Positions 51,013 to 63,698 of a stretch of 64,000 nt of DNA are shown piece by piece (within the stretch, counting starts at the first letter, position 1; each line of letters opens with the position of its first letter). The DNA comes from CBDCNH01 sp965219015 (GTDB lineage Bacteria; Pseudomonadota; Alphaproteobacteria; Rhodobacterales; Rhodobacteraceae). The stretch spans positions 496,001 to 560,000 of the forward strand of contig CBDCNH010000005.1 in the NCBI GenBank assembly GCA_965219015.1. The letters run 5' to 3'. The position numbers and the translations under genes were made by a program. The notes below the pieces were generated by a model, which was given only the letters and a program-made list of their open reading frames with translations, ran no database searches and was not told the origin of the DNA.

Positions 51013-51948
51013 TCAGCGCGACGCGTGAAAAACCTGGCCCAGAGCCGCCGGAGCGTTCGCCGCCAGTCGGCTGCGGTTGGCCGACATGACCACCAGCACG
51101 AGGATCGTGACAAGATACGGGCTCATCGACAAGTACTCGACCGGAACCTTGAGGCCGGCCGCCTGGAGGTTCAGTTGCAGCACGGTGATTCCGCCGAAAA
51201 GATAGGCGCCGAGCACCACGCGCCACGGCCGCCACGCCGCGAAGACGACGAGCGCGAGCGCAATCCAGCCCGCACCCGCGGTCATCCCTTCGGTCCACTG
51301 CGGCACCCGCACGAGGCTCAGCGTGGCGCCGCCGAGCCCGGCCGAGGCGCCGCCGAAGGCGATGGCCGCGGTGCGGATGCGGACCACCTTGAAGCCGAGC
51401 GCGTGCGCCGCATCATGGTTCTCGCCGACCGCCCGCAGCACCAGCCCCGCGCGCGTCCGCGTCAGCACGAGCCAGACGGCGAGCACGAGGAGGAGGGCCG
51501 CGTAGACGGTGATGTCCTGGCGGAACAGCATCGGGCCGAGCACGGGGATGTCCGCGAGCACCGGGATCTCGAGCCGCACCTCGGGCGGGGCGCGGACGCC
51601 GACGTAGCCCTGGCCGATCAGCGCCGAGAACCCCAGCCCGAAGAGCGTGAGCGCGAGCCCCGTCGCGACCTGGTTGGCGAGGAGCACCTGCGTGAGGAGC
51701 GCGAACACGAGTGCCAGCGCCGCCCCGCCGCCCGCGCCCGCGAGGAAGCCCACGCCCGGGCTGCCGCTCTCGACCGCCGCCGCGAAGCCGCACACGGCCC
51801 CCACGATCATCATGCCCTCGACCCCGAGGTTGAGCACCCCCGAGCGCTCGACGACGAGCTCGCCGATGGCCGCGAAGAGCACGGGCGTCGCCGCGAGCAG
51901 CAGCGAGGCCACCAGCGCCACCGGGCTGATCGACGCGAGGAGGCTCAT
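51013..51948 (-). CDS. BMP-type ABC transporter permease (purine uptake), second subunit
   Basis: A 311-residue permease of the YufQ type: GELVVERSGVLNLGVEGMMIVGAV (near residue 28), the coupling loop AVGENHDAAHALGFKVVRIRT near 190, and FAAWRPWRVVLGAYLFGGITV near 245. The start ATG overlaps the stop of the companion permease (ATGA). It is followed by the BMP binding-protein gene after 37 bases. Confidence 0.92.
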   Translation of the reverse strand: MSLLASISPVALVASLLLAATPVLFAAIGELVVERSGVLNLGVEGMMIVGAVCGFAAAVESGSPGVGFLAGAGGGAALALVFALLTQVLLANQVATGLALTLFGLGFSALIGQGYVGVRAPPEVRLEIPVLADIPVLGPMLFRQDITVYAALLLVLAVWLVLTRTRAGLVLRAVGENHDAAHALGFKVVRIRTAAIAFGGASAGLGGATLSLVRVPQWTEGMTAGAGWIALALVVFAAWRPWRVVLGAYLFGGITVLQLNLQAAGLKVPVEYLSMSPYLVTILVLVVMSANRSRLAANAPAALGQVFHASR

Positions 51949-53030
51949 GCGCGGGCCGGGCGGGTGCGGCGGATGCGGTAGGTCGCGAGAAGGTCGAGCG
52001 CGAGGAGGAAGAAGAGGAGCATCCCCTGGAACGCCTGGATCGCCGCCGAGGGCAGTCCGAGGGTGAACTGCGCGAGCTCGCCGCCGATGTAGGTGAGCGC
52101 CATCAGCAGGCCCGCGAGCACGATGCCGACGGGCTCGAGCCGTCCGAGGAAGGCCACGATGATCGCGGTGAAGCCGTAGCCCGAGCCGAAGTCGATGCTG
52201 ATCTTGCCGGCGGGGCCCGTCACCTCGAACACCCCCGCGAGCCCCGCGAGCGCGCCCGAGAGCCCGAGGCACACCACCACGAGCCGCCCCGGTGCGACGC
52301 CCGCGAAGCGCGCGGCACGCGGCGCCTGGCCCATGAGCCGGATGCGAAAGCCAAGGACGTGCCGGCGCAGCAAAACGTGCGCGAGCACGGCCGCGACGAT
52401 CGCGGCGACGACGCCCCAGTGGAGCCCGGTGCCCGGCACGAGCTCGGGGTTGGCGGCGGCGGGATACTGCGCGAGGTTGCGCGAGCCCGGGAAGCCGCCG
52501 CCCGCGGGGTCGCGCAGCCGCCCGAGCGCCATCGCGGCGAGGAGCTGCTCGGCGACGTAGACGAGGAGCAGCGACACCAGGATCTCGCTCGTCTGGAACC
52601 GCACCTTGAGGACCGCGGGGATCATTGCCCAGAGGAAGCCGCCGAGCGCGCCCGCGAGAACCGCGGCCGGGAACACCAGTGGGCTCGGCGCCGGATAGAC
52701 GGCGAGCGCCACCGCCGCGCCGCAGATCGCGCCGACGATGTACTGCCCCTCGGCGCCAATGTTCCACACGCCCGCCCGGAACCCGAGCGCCAGCCCGGTC
52801 GCGATCAGGATGAGCGGCGCCGCCTTCACCAGAAGCTGCGGGCGAGAGTAGTCGGCGTATTGCGGATCGAAGAGCGGGCTCCAGAAGATCGTGCGGATCG
52901 CCGCCACGGGATCCTTGCCGAGCGCTGCGAAGAGGAGCCCGCCCGCCAGCATGGTCACGACGACGGCGAGCGCCGGCGTCAGCGTGGTCCAGAGCCGCGA
53001 GGGAGCGGCGCGGCGCTCAAGCCGGAACAT
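51945..53030 (-). CDS. BMP-type ABC transporter permease (purine uptake), first subunit
   Basis: A 361-residue permease of the YufP type. The first helix is LWTTLTPALAVVVTMLAGGLLF, followed by LGFRAGVWNIGAEGQYIVGAI near residue 86 and the coupling loop MGQAPRAARFAGVAPGRLVV near 235. Start at ATG 53030, 14 bases inside the ATPase gene. An ATG at 53048 would also be possible. It completes the importer of the xdh operon. Confidence 0.92.
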   Translation of the reverse strand: MFRLERRAAPSRLWTTLTPALAVVVTMLAGGLLFAALGKDPVAAIRTIFWSPLFDPQYADYSRPQLLVKAAPLILIATGLALGFRAGVWNIGAEGQYIVGAICGAAVALAVYPAPSPLVFPAAVLAGALGGFLWAMIPAVLKVRFQTSEILVSLLLVYVAEQLLAAMALGRLRDPAGGGFPGSRNLAQYPAAANPELVPGTGLHWGVVAAIVAAVLAHVLLRRHVLGFRIRLMGQAPRAARFAGVAPGRLVVVCLGLSGALAGLAGVFEVTGPAGKISIDFGSGYGFTAIIVAFLGRLEPVGIVLAGLLMALTYIGGELAQFTLGLPSAAIQAFQGMLLFFLLALDLLATYRIRRTRPARA

Positions 53031-54537
53031 CGAGCGCCTCGGGTGCAAGGTCGTGCGCGCCGCCGAGCATCAGCCCGATCGCCTCGGCGGTGAGGCCGCC
53101 GGCCTCGCGCGGCGGCGAGAGGCGTCCGGCGTTGAGCGCCACGAAGCGGTCGGAGAGCTCGAGAAGCTCGTCGAGATCCTGGCTGATGACGATCACCGCC
53201 GCGCCGCCCGCCGCGAGGTCGAGGAGCGCCTGCCGGATCGCCGCCGCTGCCGCCGCGTCGACGCCCCATGTCGGTTGGTTGACGACGAAGGCGCGCGGGC
53301 GTTGCAGGATCTCGCGCCCGATGACGAACTTCTGCAGGTTGCCGCCCGAGAGCGCCCTCGCCGCCGTTCCCGCGCCCGGTGTCCGCACGTCGTAGTCCGC
53401 GATGACGCCCCTGGCGAAGTGCCGCGCCCCGCTCCAGTCGACCATGCCGTGCCGGACCACGTCGGCGGTCAGCGCCGCGTTCTCCGTCAGGGTCATGTCC
53501 GGCGCCGCGGCATGGCCGAGCCGCTCCTCGGGCGCCGCATGGAGGCCGTGCCGCCGCCGCGCCGCCGGCCCGAGAGCCCCCACAGGCTTGCCCTCGAGGA
53601 TGACGGTCGCCGGCGCCGTGCGGACTTCGCCCGAGAGCGCCGCCAAGAGCTCGCTCTGCCCGCTTCCCGCCACCCCGCCGACGCCGAGGATCTCGCCCGC
53701 ACGCACGGTCACGGAGATGCCGTGCAAGCTCGGGCCGAAGGGGCTCTGCGGCGGCAGGGTCAGCCCCGCCACCTCGAGCACCGCCGCGCCCGGCGTGGCG
53801 CCGGTCCGCCGCACCTCGGTGAGCGCGGTCCCGATCATCGCCTCGGCGAGGCTCCGCGCCGTCTCGTCGCGGGGCACGCTGCGGCCGACCACGCGACCGC
53901 GACGCAGGATCGTCGCCCGATCGCACACCGCGCGGATCTCCTCGAGCTTGTGGCTGATGTAGAGCACCGCACGGCCCTCGGACGCGATCTGGCGCAACGT
54001 GCCGAACAGGATCGCGACCTCCTGCGGCGTCAGCACGGAGGTTGGCTCGTCCATGACGAGGAGCGCGGGATCCTGCAGCAGGCAGCGCACGATCTCGACG
54101 CGCTGCCGCTCGCCCGCGCTGAGGTCGCCGACGGTGCGGCCTGGATCGAGCGGCAGCCCGTAGGCCGTCGACACGTCGCGGATGCGTCTCGCGAGCGTCC
54201 GCATCCCGGGCGGGGTCTCCATCCCGAGCGCCACGTTCTCGCCGACGCTGAGCGCATCGAAGAGCGAGAAATGCTGGAACACCATGCCCACGCCCGCCGC
54301 CCGCGCCGCCCGCGGATCGGCGGGGGCATAGGGCCTGCCACCGATCCGCATGATCCCGGCATCGGGCCGGACGAGGCCGTAGATCGACTTCACGAGCGTT
54401 GACTTGCCCGCGCCGTTCTCGCCAAGGAGCGCGTGGATCTCGCCCGGTGCGATGTCGAACGACACGTCGGCGTTGGCCACGACGCCCGGATAGGCCTTGG
54501 TCAGTCCCTCGACCTCGAGAAGCGGCGCTGCCGTCAC
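53017..54537 (-). CDS. BMP-type ABC transporter ATP-binding protein (purine uptake), tandem ABC domains
   Basis: A 506-residue double ABC ATPase. The first domain has Walker A GENGAGKS at residues 39-46, a signature DLSAGERQRVEIVR and Walker B LLVMDEPTSVLTPQE. The second has GVAGSGQSELLAALSG, the signature LSGGNLQKFVIGREIL and FVVNQPTWGVDAAAAAAI; the second Walker B aspartate position is replaced by asparagine/glutamine, as usual. It starts at a GTG overlapping the xdhC stop (GTGA), so transporter and enzyme genes are translationally linked. Confidence 0.93.
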   Translation of the reverse strand: MTAAPLLEVEGLTKAYPGVVANADVSFDIAPGEIHALLGENGAGKSTLVKSIYGLVRPDAGIMRIGGRPYAPADPRAARAAGVGMVFQHFSLFDALSVGENVALGMETPPGMRTLARRIRDVSTAYGLPLDPGRTVGDLSAGERQRVEIVRCLLQDPALLVMDEPTSVLTPQEVAILFGTLRQIASEGRAVLYISHKLEEIRAVCDRATILRRGRVVGRSVPRDETARSLAEAMIGTALTEVRRTGATPGAAVLEVAGLTLPPQSPFGPSLHGISVTVRAGEILGVGGVAGSGQSELLAALSGEVRTAPATVILEGKPVGALGPAARRRHGLHAAPEERLGHAAAPDMTLTENAALTADVVRHGMVDWSGARHFARGVIADYDVRTPGAGTAARALSGGNLQKFVIGREILQRPRAFVVNQPTWGVDAAAAAAIRQALLDLAAGGAAVIVISQDLDELLELSDRFVALNAGRLSPPREAGGLTAEAIGLMLGGAHDLAPEALDVPA

Positions 54538-55472
54538 CCCGTTCCTTCCGCCTGCCGCGCGACGTCCTTGCGCGACAGTAGGGCGGCGGCGACGCCTACG
54601 GCAATGGCTTGCGGGTGCTTGCCGAGGGCGGGGTCGCCGATCGGGCAGCGGATGCGGCCGATCGCGGCGGGTGCATGGCCGAGGCCCGCGAGCCGCGCGC
54701 GGAACCGGGCGCGCTTGGTGAGCGATCCGATCAAGCCGATGCGACCGCCGTGGCCGAGCACCGCGTGGCAGATCGCGAGGTCGAGCGCGTGGCTGAATGT
54801 CATCACGAGATGCTCGGCGTCGGTCGGGGCGGCGGCGACGAGCGCCGCCGGATCGGCGGCGACATGCGCCGCGACGCCCTCGGGCAGCGTGTCCGGGAAG
54901 CGGTCGGCGGCGGTGTCGATCCAGGTCAGCGCAAGGCCGGGAAGGGGGGCGAGCACCGCCGCCACCGCGCGCCCGACGTGTCCCGCGCCCCAGAGCCAGA
55001 CCGGCGCGCGCGGGGTCTCCACGGGCTCGACGAGCCATCCGCCCGCGAGCCGGTGCGGCACATGCGCCCCGGTCCGCGCCGCCGCGACGCTGCGCCGGAC
55101 CGCGAGCGGCATCTCGCCCGCCGGACTGACCGCGCGCGCGAAAGCGCCGTCCTCGGGCACCGCCGCCAGCCCGTCGGCGTCGAAGCGCTCGTAGGCGAGC
55201 GTGACCGCCCCGCCGCAGCACTGGCCCATCGCGGGCCCGAGCGCGACGCGCTCGAGCTTCGCTCGACCGTCCGCCAGCACCCCCCGCGCGCGCGCCAGCG
55301 CCGCCCATTCGAGCGCGCCGCCGCCGATGGTGCCGGCGCTCCCGCCCTCCCACACCAGCATCGCCGCCCCGTCCTCGCGCGGGCTCGAGCCCTGGTGGCC
55401 CGCCACGACGACGCGCACGACAGCACCTTGCGCCGCCACCGCGGCGGCGAGTGCCGCGCGGTCGAGGCTCAT
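54534..55472 (-). CDS. xdhC: Xanthine dehydrogenase accessory protein XdhC
   Basis: A 312-residue XdhC protein, which binds molybdenum cofactor, helps sulfurate it and inserts it into XdhB. N-terminal GHQGSSPREDGAAMLVWEGG (residues 24-43) and GGGALEWAALARAR are hallmarks, followed by PMGQCCGGAVTLAYERF. The C-terminal Rossmann-like domain has LWGAGHVGRAVAAVL and GHGGRIGLIGSLTKRARF. It follows xdhB with a four-base overlap. Confidence 0.95.
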   Translation of the reverse strand: MSLDRAALAAAVAAQGAVVRVVVAGHQGSSPREDGAAMLVWEGGSAGTIGGGALEWAALARARGVLADGRAKLERVALGPAMGQCCGGAVTLAYERFDADGLAAVPEDGAFARAVSPAGEMPLAVRRSVAAARTGAHVPHRLAGGWLVEPVETPRAPVWLWGAGHVGRAVAAVLAPLPGLALTWIDTAADRFPDTLPEGVAAHVAADPAALVAAAPTDAEHLVMTFSHALDLAICHAVLGHGGRIGLIGSLTKRARFRARLAGLGHAPAAIGRIRCPIGDPALGKHPQAIAVGVAAALLSRKDVARQAEGTG

Positions 55473-57877
55473 GCCGCGCGCTGCCGGTTGACGGCGGCGA
55501 GGAGCCGCTCGGGCGTGGCGGGCGCGTCGAGATGCGGGTAGACCGAGCCGTCGCCGCAGGCCGCCACCGCGTCCGACAGCGCGAGGAAGGCCGAGATGCC
55601 GAGCATCAGCGGCGGCTCGCCGACCGCCTTCGAGCGGTAGATCGTCTCCGCGGGGTTGCGCCCGTCCCAGAGCGCCACGTTAAACACCCGTGGCCGGTCC
55701 GAGCAGGCGGGAATCTTGTAGGTCGAGGGCGCGTGCGTCCGAAGCCGCCCAGCCGCGTCCCAGACGAGCTCCTCCGTCGTCAGCCAGCCCGCGCCCTGCA
55801 CGTAGCCGCCCTCGACCTGGCCCACGTCGAGCGCGGGGTTGAGCGAGGCGCCGGCGTCCGCGAGGAGGTCCGCGCGCAGGATGCGGTTCTCGCCGGTCAG
55901 CGTGTCGAGCACGACCTCCGTCACGCCGACGCCATAGGCGAAGTAGTAGAACGGCCGGCCCTTGCCGCGGATGCGGTCCCAGACGACCTCGGGCGTGCGG
56001 TAGAACCCGGTGGCCGACAGCGACACGCGGGCCTGATAGGCGCGCGCCACCACCTCCGCGAAGGCGTAGGTCTCGCCGCCGACGCGAACCTCGCCGCCCG
56101 CGAAGCGCACCGTCTCCGGCGGCGCCTGGTGCTCGGCCGCGATGAACGCGGCGAGCCGCTCGCGCAGCGTCGTGACGGCGGCGTCGACGGCCATGCCGTT
56201 GAGGTCCGATCCCGAGGACGCGGCCGTCGCGGAGGTGTTGGGCACCTTGCCGGTATCGGTCGGCGTGATCCTGATGGCGTCGGGCGGCACGCCGAAGCCC
56301 TCCGCCGCCACCTGTGCCACCTTGCGGAAGAGCCCCTGGCCCATCTCGGTGCCGCCGTGGTTGAGATGCACCGAGCCGTCCTGGTAGACATGCACGAGCG
56401 CGCCGGCCTGGTTCAGGTGCGTCAGCGTGAAGCTGATCCCGAACTTCACCGGCGTCAGCGCGAGCCCGCGCTTCAAGATCGGGTTTGTGCTGTTCCACGC
56501 CGCCACGGCTGCCCGGCGGGCGGCGTAGTCGCTCGATGCGTGCAAGGCGTCCGTCATCTCGCGAAGCACGAAATCGGTCACGGGCATCGCGTAGTGCGTG
56601 GTCTCGACACCCGGCTCCGGCACTGCGACGCGGGTGCGGACCGTCTCCGAGGCGCCGCGCGAGGCGAGGTCGTCGGCCGGTCCGGCCGCCACCGTCTCGC
56701 GGACGGGCTCCGGCTCCGGCACGGGGCGCGCGGTCGCGGCGGCGTAGTAGTTGCGCCGCCGCACCGCCGCCGGGTCCAGCCCTAGCACATGCGCCACGTG
56801 GTCCATCACCCGCTCGATGCCGAGCATCCCCTGCGGCCCGCCGAAGCCGCGAAAGGCGGTCGCGGACTGGGTGTTGGTGCGGAGCCGGTGGCTCGTCACC
56901 GTCGCGTCGGTGAGATGGTAGGCGTTGTCGGCGTGCAGCATCGCGCGATCCGCCACGGGGAGCGAGAGATCGTGCCCCCAGCCGCAGCGGACGTAGTGCG
57001 TGAACTCCACACCGGCGAGTCGCCCGTCGTCCGCGAATCCCGCGCGGTAGAGGATGCGGAAGTCGTGGCGCTTGCCGGTGATCGTCATGTCGTCGTCGCG
57101 GTCGTAGCGCATCCGCACCGCCCGCCCGGTGCGCGCCGCGGCGATCGCGCAGGCGACCGCGAGCGCGTTGCCCTGGCTCTCCTTGCCGCCGAAGCCGCCG
57201 CCCATGCGCCGCACCTCGACGCGCACCGCGCTCATCGGCAGGCCCGTCGCCTCGGCGACCTTGTGCTGGATCTCGGTCGGGTGCTGCGTCGACGAATGGA
57301 CGTGCATCCCGCCGTCCTCCTGCGGCAGCGCCAGCGCCGCCTGGCCCTCGAGGTAGAAGTGCTCCTGCCCGCCGATCTCGAGCCGCCCCTCGACACGGTG
57401 CGGGGCGGCGGCGATGGCGGCGGCGGCGTCGCCCTTGGCATAGACGCGCGGGCCCTCCTCGAAGCGGCTCCCGGCCGCCAGCGCGTCGTCGATGGTCAGG
57501 ATCGCGGTCAGCGGGTCGATGACGGCCCGCCCCAGCCGCGCCGCGCGGCGCGCCGCGAGATGGCTCGTCGCGGCGACGACGAAGATCGGCTGGCCGACGT
57601 GATGCACGATGCCGTCCGCCAGCAGCGGCTCGTCATGGGCCGAGGGCGACACGTCGTTGGCGAAGGGCAGATCCGCGGCCGTCAGCACGAGGACGACGCC
57701 GGGTGCTGCGCGAACCGCACCGAGGTCCAGGCTGCGAAGATGGCCATGCGCGACGGCGGAGAGGCCGAAGGCGAGGTGCAGCGTTCCCGTCGGCGCGGGG
57801 ATGTCGTCGACGTAGCGCGCCGCGCCGGTCACGTGCAGGGCGGCCGCATCGTGCGGAAGAGGGGCGCCGACGCTCAT
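55469..57877 (-). CDS. xdhB: Xanthine dehydrogenase, molybdopterin-binding subunit
   Basis: An 802-residue large subunit. It oxidises hypoxanthine to xanthine and xanthine to urate with XdhA. The N-terminus has HVTGAARYVDDIPAPTG; the molybdopterin-binding part includes VEVRRMGGGFGGKESQGNA, FRGFGGPQGMLGIERVMDHV and NHGGTEMGQGLFRKVAQVA; the catalytic glutamate is E754 in KAVGEPPLMLG. Start ATG 57877 overlaps the xdhA stop. The much longer open frame to 59113 is a shadow over xdhA. Confidence 0.96.
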   Translation of the reverse strand: MSVGAPLPHDAAALHVTGAARYVDDIPAPTGTLHLAFGLSAVAHGHLRSLDLGAVRAAPGVVLVLTAADLPFANDVSPSAHDEPLLADGIVHHVGQPIFVVAATSHLAARRAARLGRAVIDPLTAILTIDDALAAGSRFEEGPRVYAKGDAAAAIAAAPHRVEGRLEIGGQEHFYLEGQAALALPQEDGGMHVHSSTQHPTEIQHKVAEATGLPMSAVRVEVRRMGGGFGGKESQGNALAVACAIAAARTGRAVRMRYDRDDDMTITGKRHDFRILYRAGFADDGRLAGVEFTHYVRCGWGHDLSLPVADRAMLHADNAYHLTDATVTSHRLRTNTQSATAFRGFGGPQGMLGIERVMDHVAHVLGLDPAAVRRRNYYAAATARPVPEPEPVRETVAAGPADDLASRGASETVRTRVAVPEPGVETTHYAMPVTDFVLREMTDALHASSDYAARRAAVAAWNSTNPILKRGLALTPVKFGISFTLTHLNQAGALVHVYQDGSVHLNHGGTEMGQGLFRKVAQVAAEGFGVPPDAIRITPTDTGKVPNTSATAASSGSDLNGMAVDAAVTTLRERLAAFIAAEHQAPPETVRFAGGEVRVGGETYAFAEVVARAYQARVSLSATGFYRTPEVVWDRIRGKGRPFYYFAYGVGVTEVVLDTLTGENRILRADLLADAGASLNPALDVGQVEGGYVQGAGWLTTEELVWDAAGRLRTHAPSTYKIPACSDRPRVFNVALWDGRNPAETIYRSKAVGEPPLMLGISAFLALSDAVAACGDGSVYPHLDAPATPERLLAAVNRQRAA

Positions 57878-59247
57878 GGCACCACGTCGAGCACCCGCGT
57901 CGCGGTCCCATTCGAGGCCATCCAGACCCGGACCAGCATGTTGGCGGCCGCGTCGAGGCGGTAGGCCGCGGAGGCGCGCATGTCGTCGAGCGGGGTGAAG
58001 TCGACGGCAAAGGCGGCGCGTGCGTCGCGGACGGTGGCCTCGGTCCAGGGCGCGCCCGCGAGCATCGCCTCGACGTGCCGCGCGCGCTGGGGAGTCCCCG
58101 CCATGCCGCCGAACGCGATCCGGGCGGCTTGCACTTTTCCGTTCGAAACGGTGACGCTGAAGCAGCCGCAGACGGCCGAGATGTCCTGATCGAACCTTTT
58201 CGACAGTTTCATGCAGGTGAGCGCGTCGGGCTGGTCGGGGATCGTCACCGCCTCCACGACCTCGCCCGGCCGCAGATCCTGCCGGCCGTAGGAGAGGAAG
58301 AAGTCCTCGAGCGCGAGGGTCCGGCGCCCGTCCGCGCTCGCGAGGTGCAACGCCGCACCGAGTGCGATCAGCGCCGGGGCGGCGTCGCCGATGGGCGAGC
58401 CGTTGGCGATGTTGCCGCCGATCGTCGCCGCCGCGCGGACCTGATCGGAGCCGAACCGGCGCAGGAGTTCCGCGAAGGACGGGTGCCGGGGCGCCATCGC
58501 GCGCCGCAGCGCCTCGACCGTGACGCCCGCGCCGACGCGCAGGCCACCCGGCACCGCCTCGATCCGCCCGAGCTCCGCGATGCCGGCGAGGAACGCCACC
58601 GGCCCGAGGTCGCGGAGCCCCTTCGTCACCCAGAGCCCCACGTCGGTCGCGCCCGCGACGACCGTGCCCTCGGGGTGCCGCGCGCGCCAGGCGGTAAGCT
58701 CGGACAGCGTCGCGGGCAGGAACGCCGCGTCGTCGGAGGCGGCCGTCACGTCGATCTCGGGCTCGGCCATCCAGGCGGGCACCGGCTCCGCCGCCGCGGC
58801 CTCCGCCGCGCGCACGATCGGCGCGTAGCCGGTGCAGCGGCAGAGGTTGCCCGCGAGCGCGTCGTCCCAGTCGCGGCGGCCCTCGCGATGGGCCGCGGCC
58901 ATCGCCACGACGAAGCCCGGCGTGCAGAACCCGCACTGCGAGCCGTGGTGCTCGACCATCGCGCGCTGCACCGGGTGGAGCGCGCGCTCCGGTCCGGCGA
59001 TGCCCTCCACCGTGCGGACCGCGCGGCCGTCGAGTTGCGGCAGAAAAAGAATGCAGGCGTTGAGCGCCCGCGCCTTGCCGCCCGCCGTCACGAGCACCGT
59101 GCAGGCGCCGCAATCGCCCTCGTTGCAGCCTTCCTTGGTGCCCCTCAGCCCCCGCTCCTCGCGCAGCCAGTCGAGGAGCGTGCGCGTCGGCGCCACGTCC
59201 GCGATGCGGACGAGATCACCGTTGAGGGCGAAGGTGATGGCGGTCAT
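57874..59247 (-). CDS. xdhA: Xanthine dehydrogenase, FAD and [2Fe-2S] subunit
   Basis: A 457-residue small subunit with the plant-type ferredoxin domain first (C41, C46 and C49 in EGCNEGDCGACTVLV, C65), the second [2Fe-2S] domain (CGFCTPG near residue 100 and CRCTGY near 137), and an FAD domain from about 185 with ATDVGLWVTKGL and AATIGGNIANGSPIGDAAPA. It carries electrons from the molybdenum site to NAD+. It is the first gene of the operon; ribosome site GGAGAG precedes the ATG. Confidence 0.96.
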   Translation of the reverse strand: MTAITFALNGDLVRIADVAPTRTLLDWLREERGLRGTKEGCNEGDCGACTVLVTAGGKARALNACILFLPQLDGRAVRTVEGIAGPERALHPVQRAMVEHHGSQCGFCTPGFVVAMAAAHREGRRDWDDALAGNLCRCTGYAPIVRAAEAAAAEPVPAWMAEPEIDVTAASDDAAFLPATLSELTAWRARHPEGTVVAGATDVGLWVTKGLRDLGPVAFLAGIAELGRIEAVPGGLRVGAGVTVEALRRAMAPRHPSFAELLRRFGSDQVRAAATIGGNIANGSPIGDAAPALIALGAALHLASADGRRTLALEDFFLSYGRQDLRPGEVVEAVTIPDQPDALTCMKLSKRFDQDISAVCGCFSVTVSNGKVQAARIAFGGMAGTPQRARHVEAMLAGAPWTEATVRDARAAFAVDFTPLDDMRASAAYRLDAAANMLVRVWMASNGTATRVLDVVP

Positions 59248-59299
59248 CGGCTCTCCTTGCGGGCGCCAGCAAACCGAAGCAGGGACGCGATTGCAAGCC

Positions 59300-59321
59300 G
59301 GCCCGGGCCTTTCGCCGGGCC
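59300..59321 (+). promoter_or_regulatory. GC-rich stem-loop in the xdhA/dnaE divergent leader
   Basis: GGCCCGG (59300-59306) and CCGGGCC (59315-59321) form a perfect 7-bp stem with the loop GCCTTTCG, 24 bases before the dnaE start. There is no T-run, so it is not an intrinsic terminator for either gene. A role in dnaE leader structure is speculative. Confidence 0.3.
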
Positions 59322-59344
59322 TGACGCCGCGCTACTCTGCCGCG

Positions 59345-62768
<3,424 letters not shown>

Positions 62769-62788
<20 letters not shown>

Positions 62789-63698
62789 CGCCGGCGAGGA
62801 ACGCCTCCGGGCTCGCGTTCCCCTCCATCGGCCCGAGCCGCGTGACGGCATGGGCGCCGGCGGCGTTGGCGTCCCCCGTCGCGTCGCCGAGGCTGCGGCC
62901 CTGAAGGAGGCGCACGAGGAACGTGGCGCAGAAGCAGTCGCCCGCGCCGGTGGGGTCCGTGACCGCGACCGGCAGGCCGGGGCGCGCCACGCTGCCGTCC
63001 CGGTCCATCGCGACCGCCCCCGCCGCGCCGCGCTTCAGCGCCACGGCGCGCGCGCCCGCGGCGACGAGCGGGCCCGCCCAGTCGGCGAACGCGGCACCGG
63101 GATAGAGGAGCGCCGCGTCGGCCTCGCTCGGGAGGACGAAGGCCGCGCGCGCGACGAGGCCCCTGAGCGCCGCGAGGTAGCCCGCATCGGCGCCGAGCTC
63201 GGGCCGCACGTTGGGGTCGACCGAGAGCGCCACGCCCGCGCCGTGGAGGCGCTCCGCCAGCGCCACGATCCGCGCCCGCATGGCGGGATCGCCGAGCGTC
63301 GAGCCGGAGACGTGGAACACCTCCGTCCTCGCCGCGAGGAAGCCAGCCGCGTCGTCCGGGAACCATGCCGCCGCGCCGAGCGCGAACACGAACGCGCGGC
63401 TCCCTGCGTCGTCGTAGGCGACGAACGCGGTGCCGGTCGGCCGGTCCGGCACCGTGGCGATGAGGTCCGGCGCCACGCCCGCGCCGAGGAGCCGGTCGCG
63501 CACCACGGCGCCGAAGGCATCCGCGCCGACGGCGCCCGCGAAGACCGTGCGCGCGCCCATCCGCGCGGCCTGGTCGATGAAGATGCCGGGCGCGCCGCTG
63601 GGGAAGGGCCCCGCGTAGCGGCCGGGCGTGCTGTGCCCCGCGGTCCCCTCGCGTACGAACTCGACGAGAAGCTCCCCCGCCGATCCGATCACCGGCAC
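62769..63698 (-). CDS. PfkB-family sugar kinase
   Basis: A 309-residue ribokinase-like kinase. The first family signature is AARMGARTVFAGAVGADAFG (residues 45-64) and the second is VTDPTGAGDCFCATF, with the anion-hole GAGD at 251-254 and the catalytic base D254. NVRPE near residue 163 is the usual substrate/ATP region. The substrate is a sugar or sugar acid brought in by the ABC importer whose ATPase gene precedes it; the stop of that gene is one base ahead of this start. The gene overlaps the dnaE 3' end. Confidence 0.92.

Noticed and set aside
55469..59113. 1214-codon frame that could suggest an XdhA-XdhB fusion
   Set aside because: The true xdhA reads in another frame over the upstream third, and XdhB begins at the ATG 57877, which overlaps the xdhA stop.
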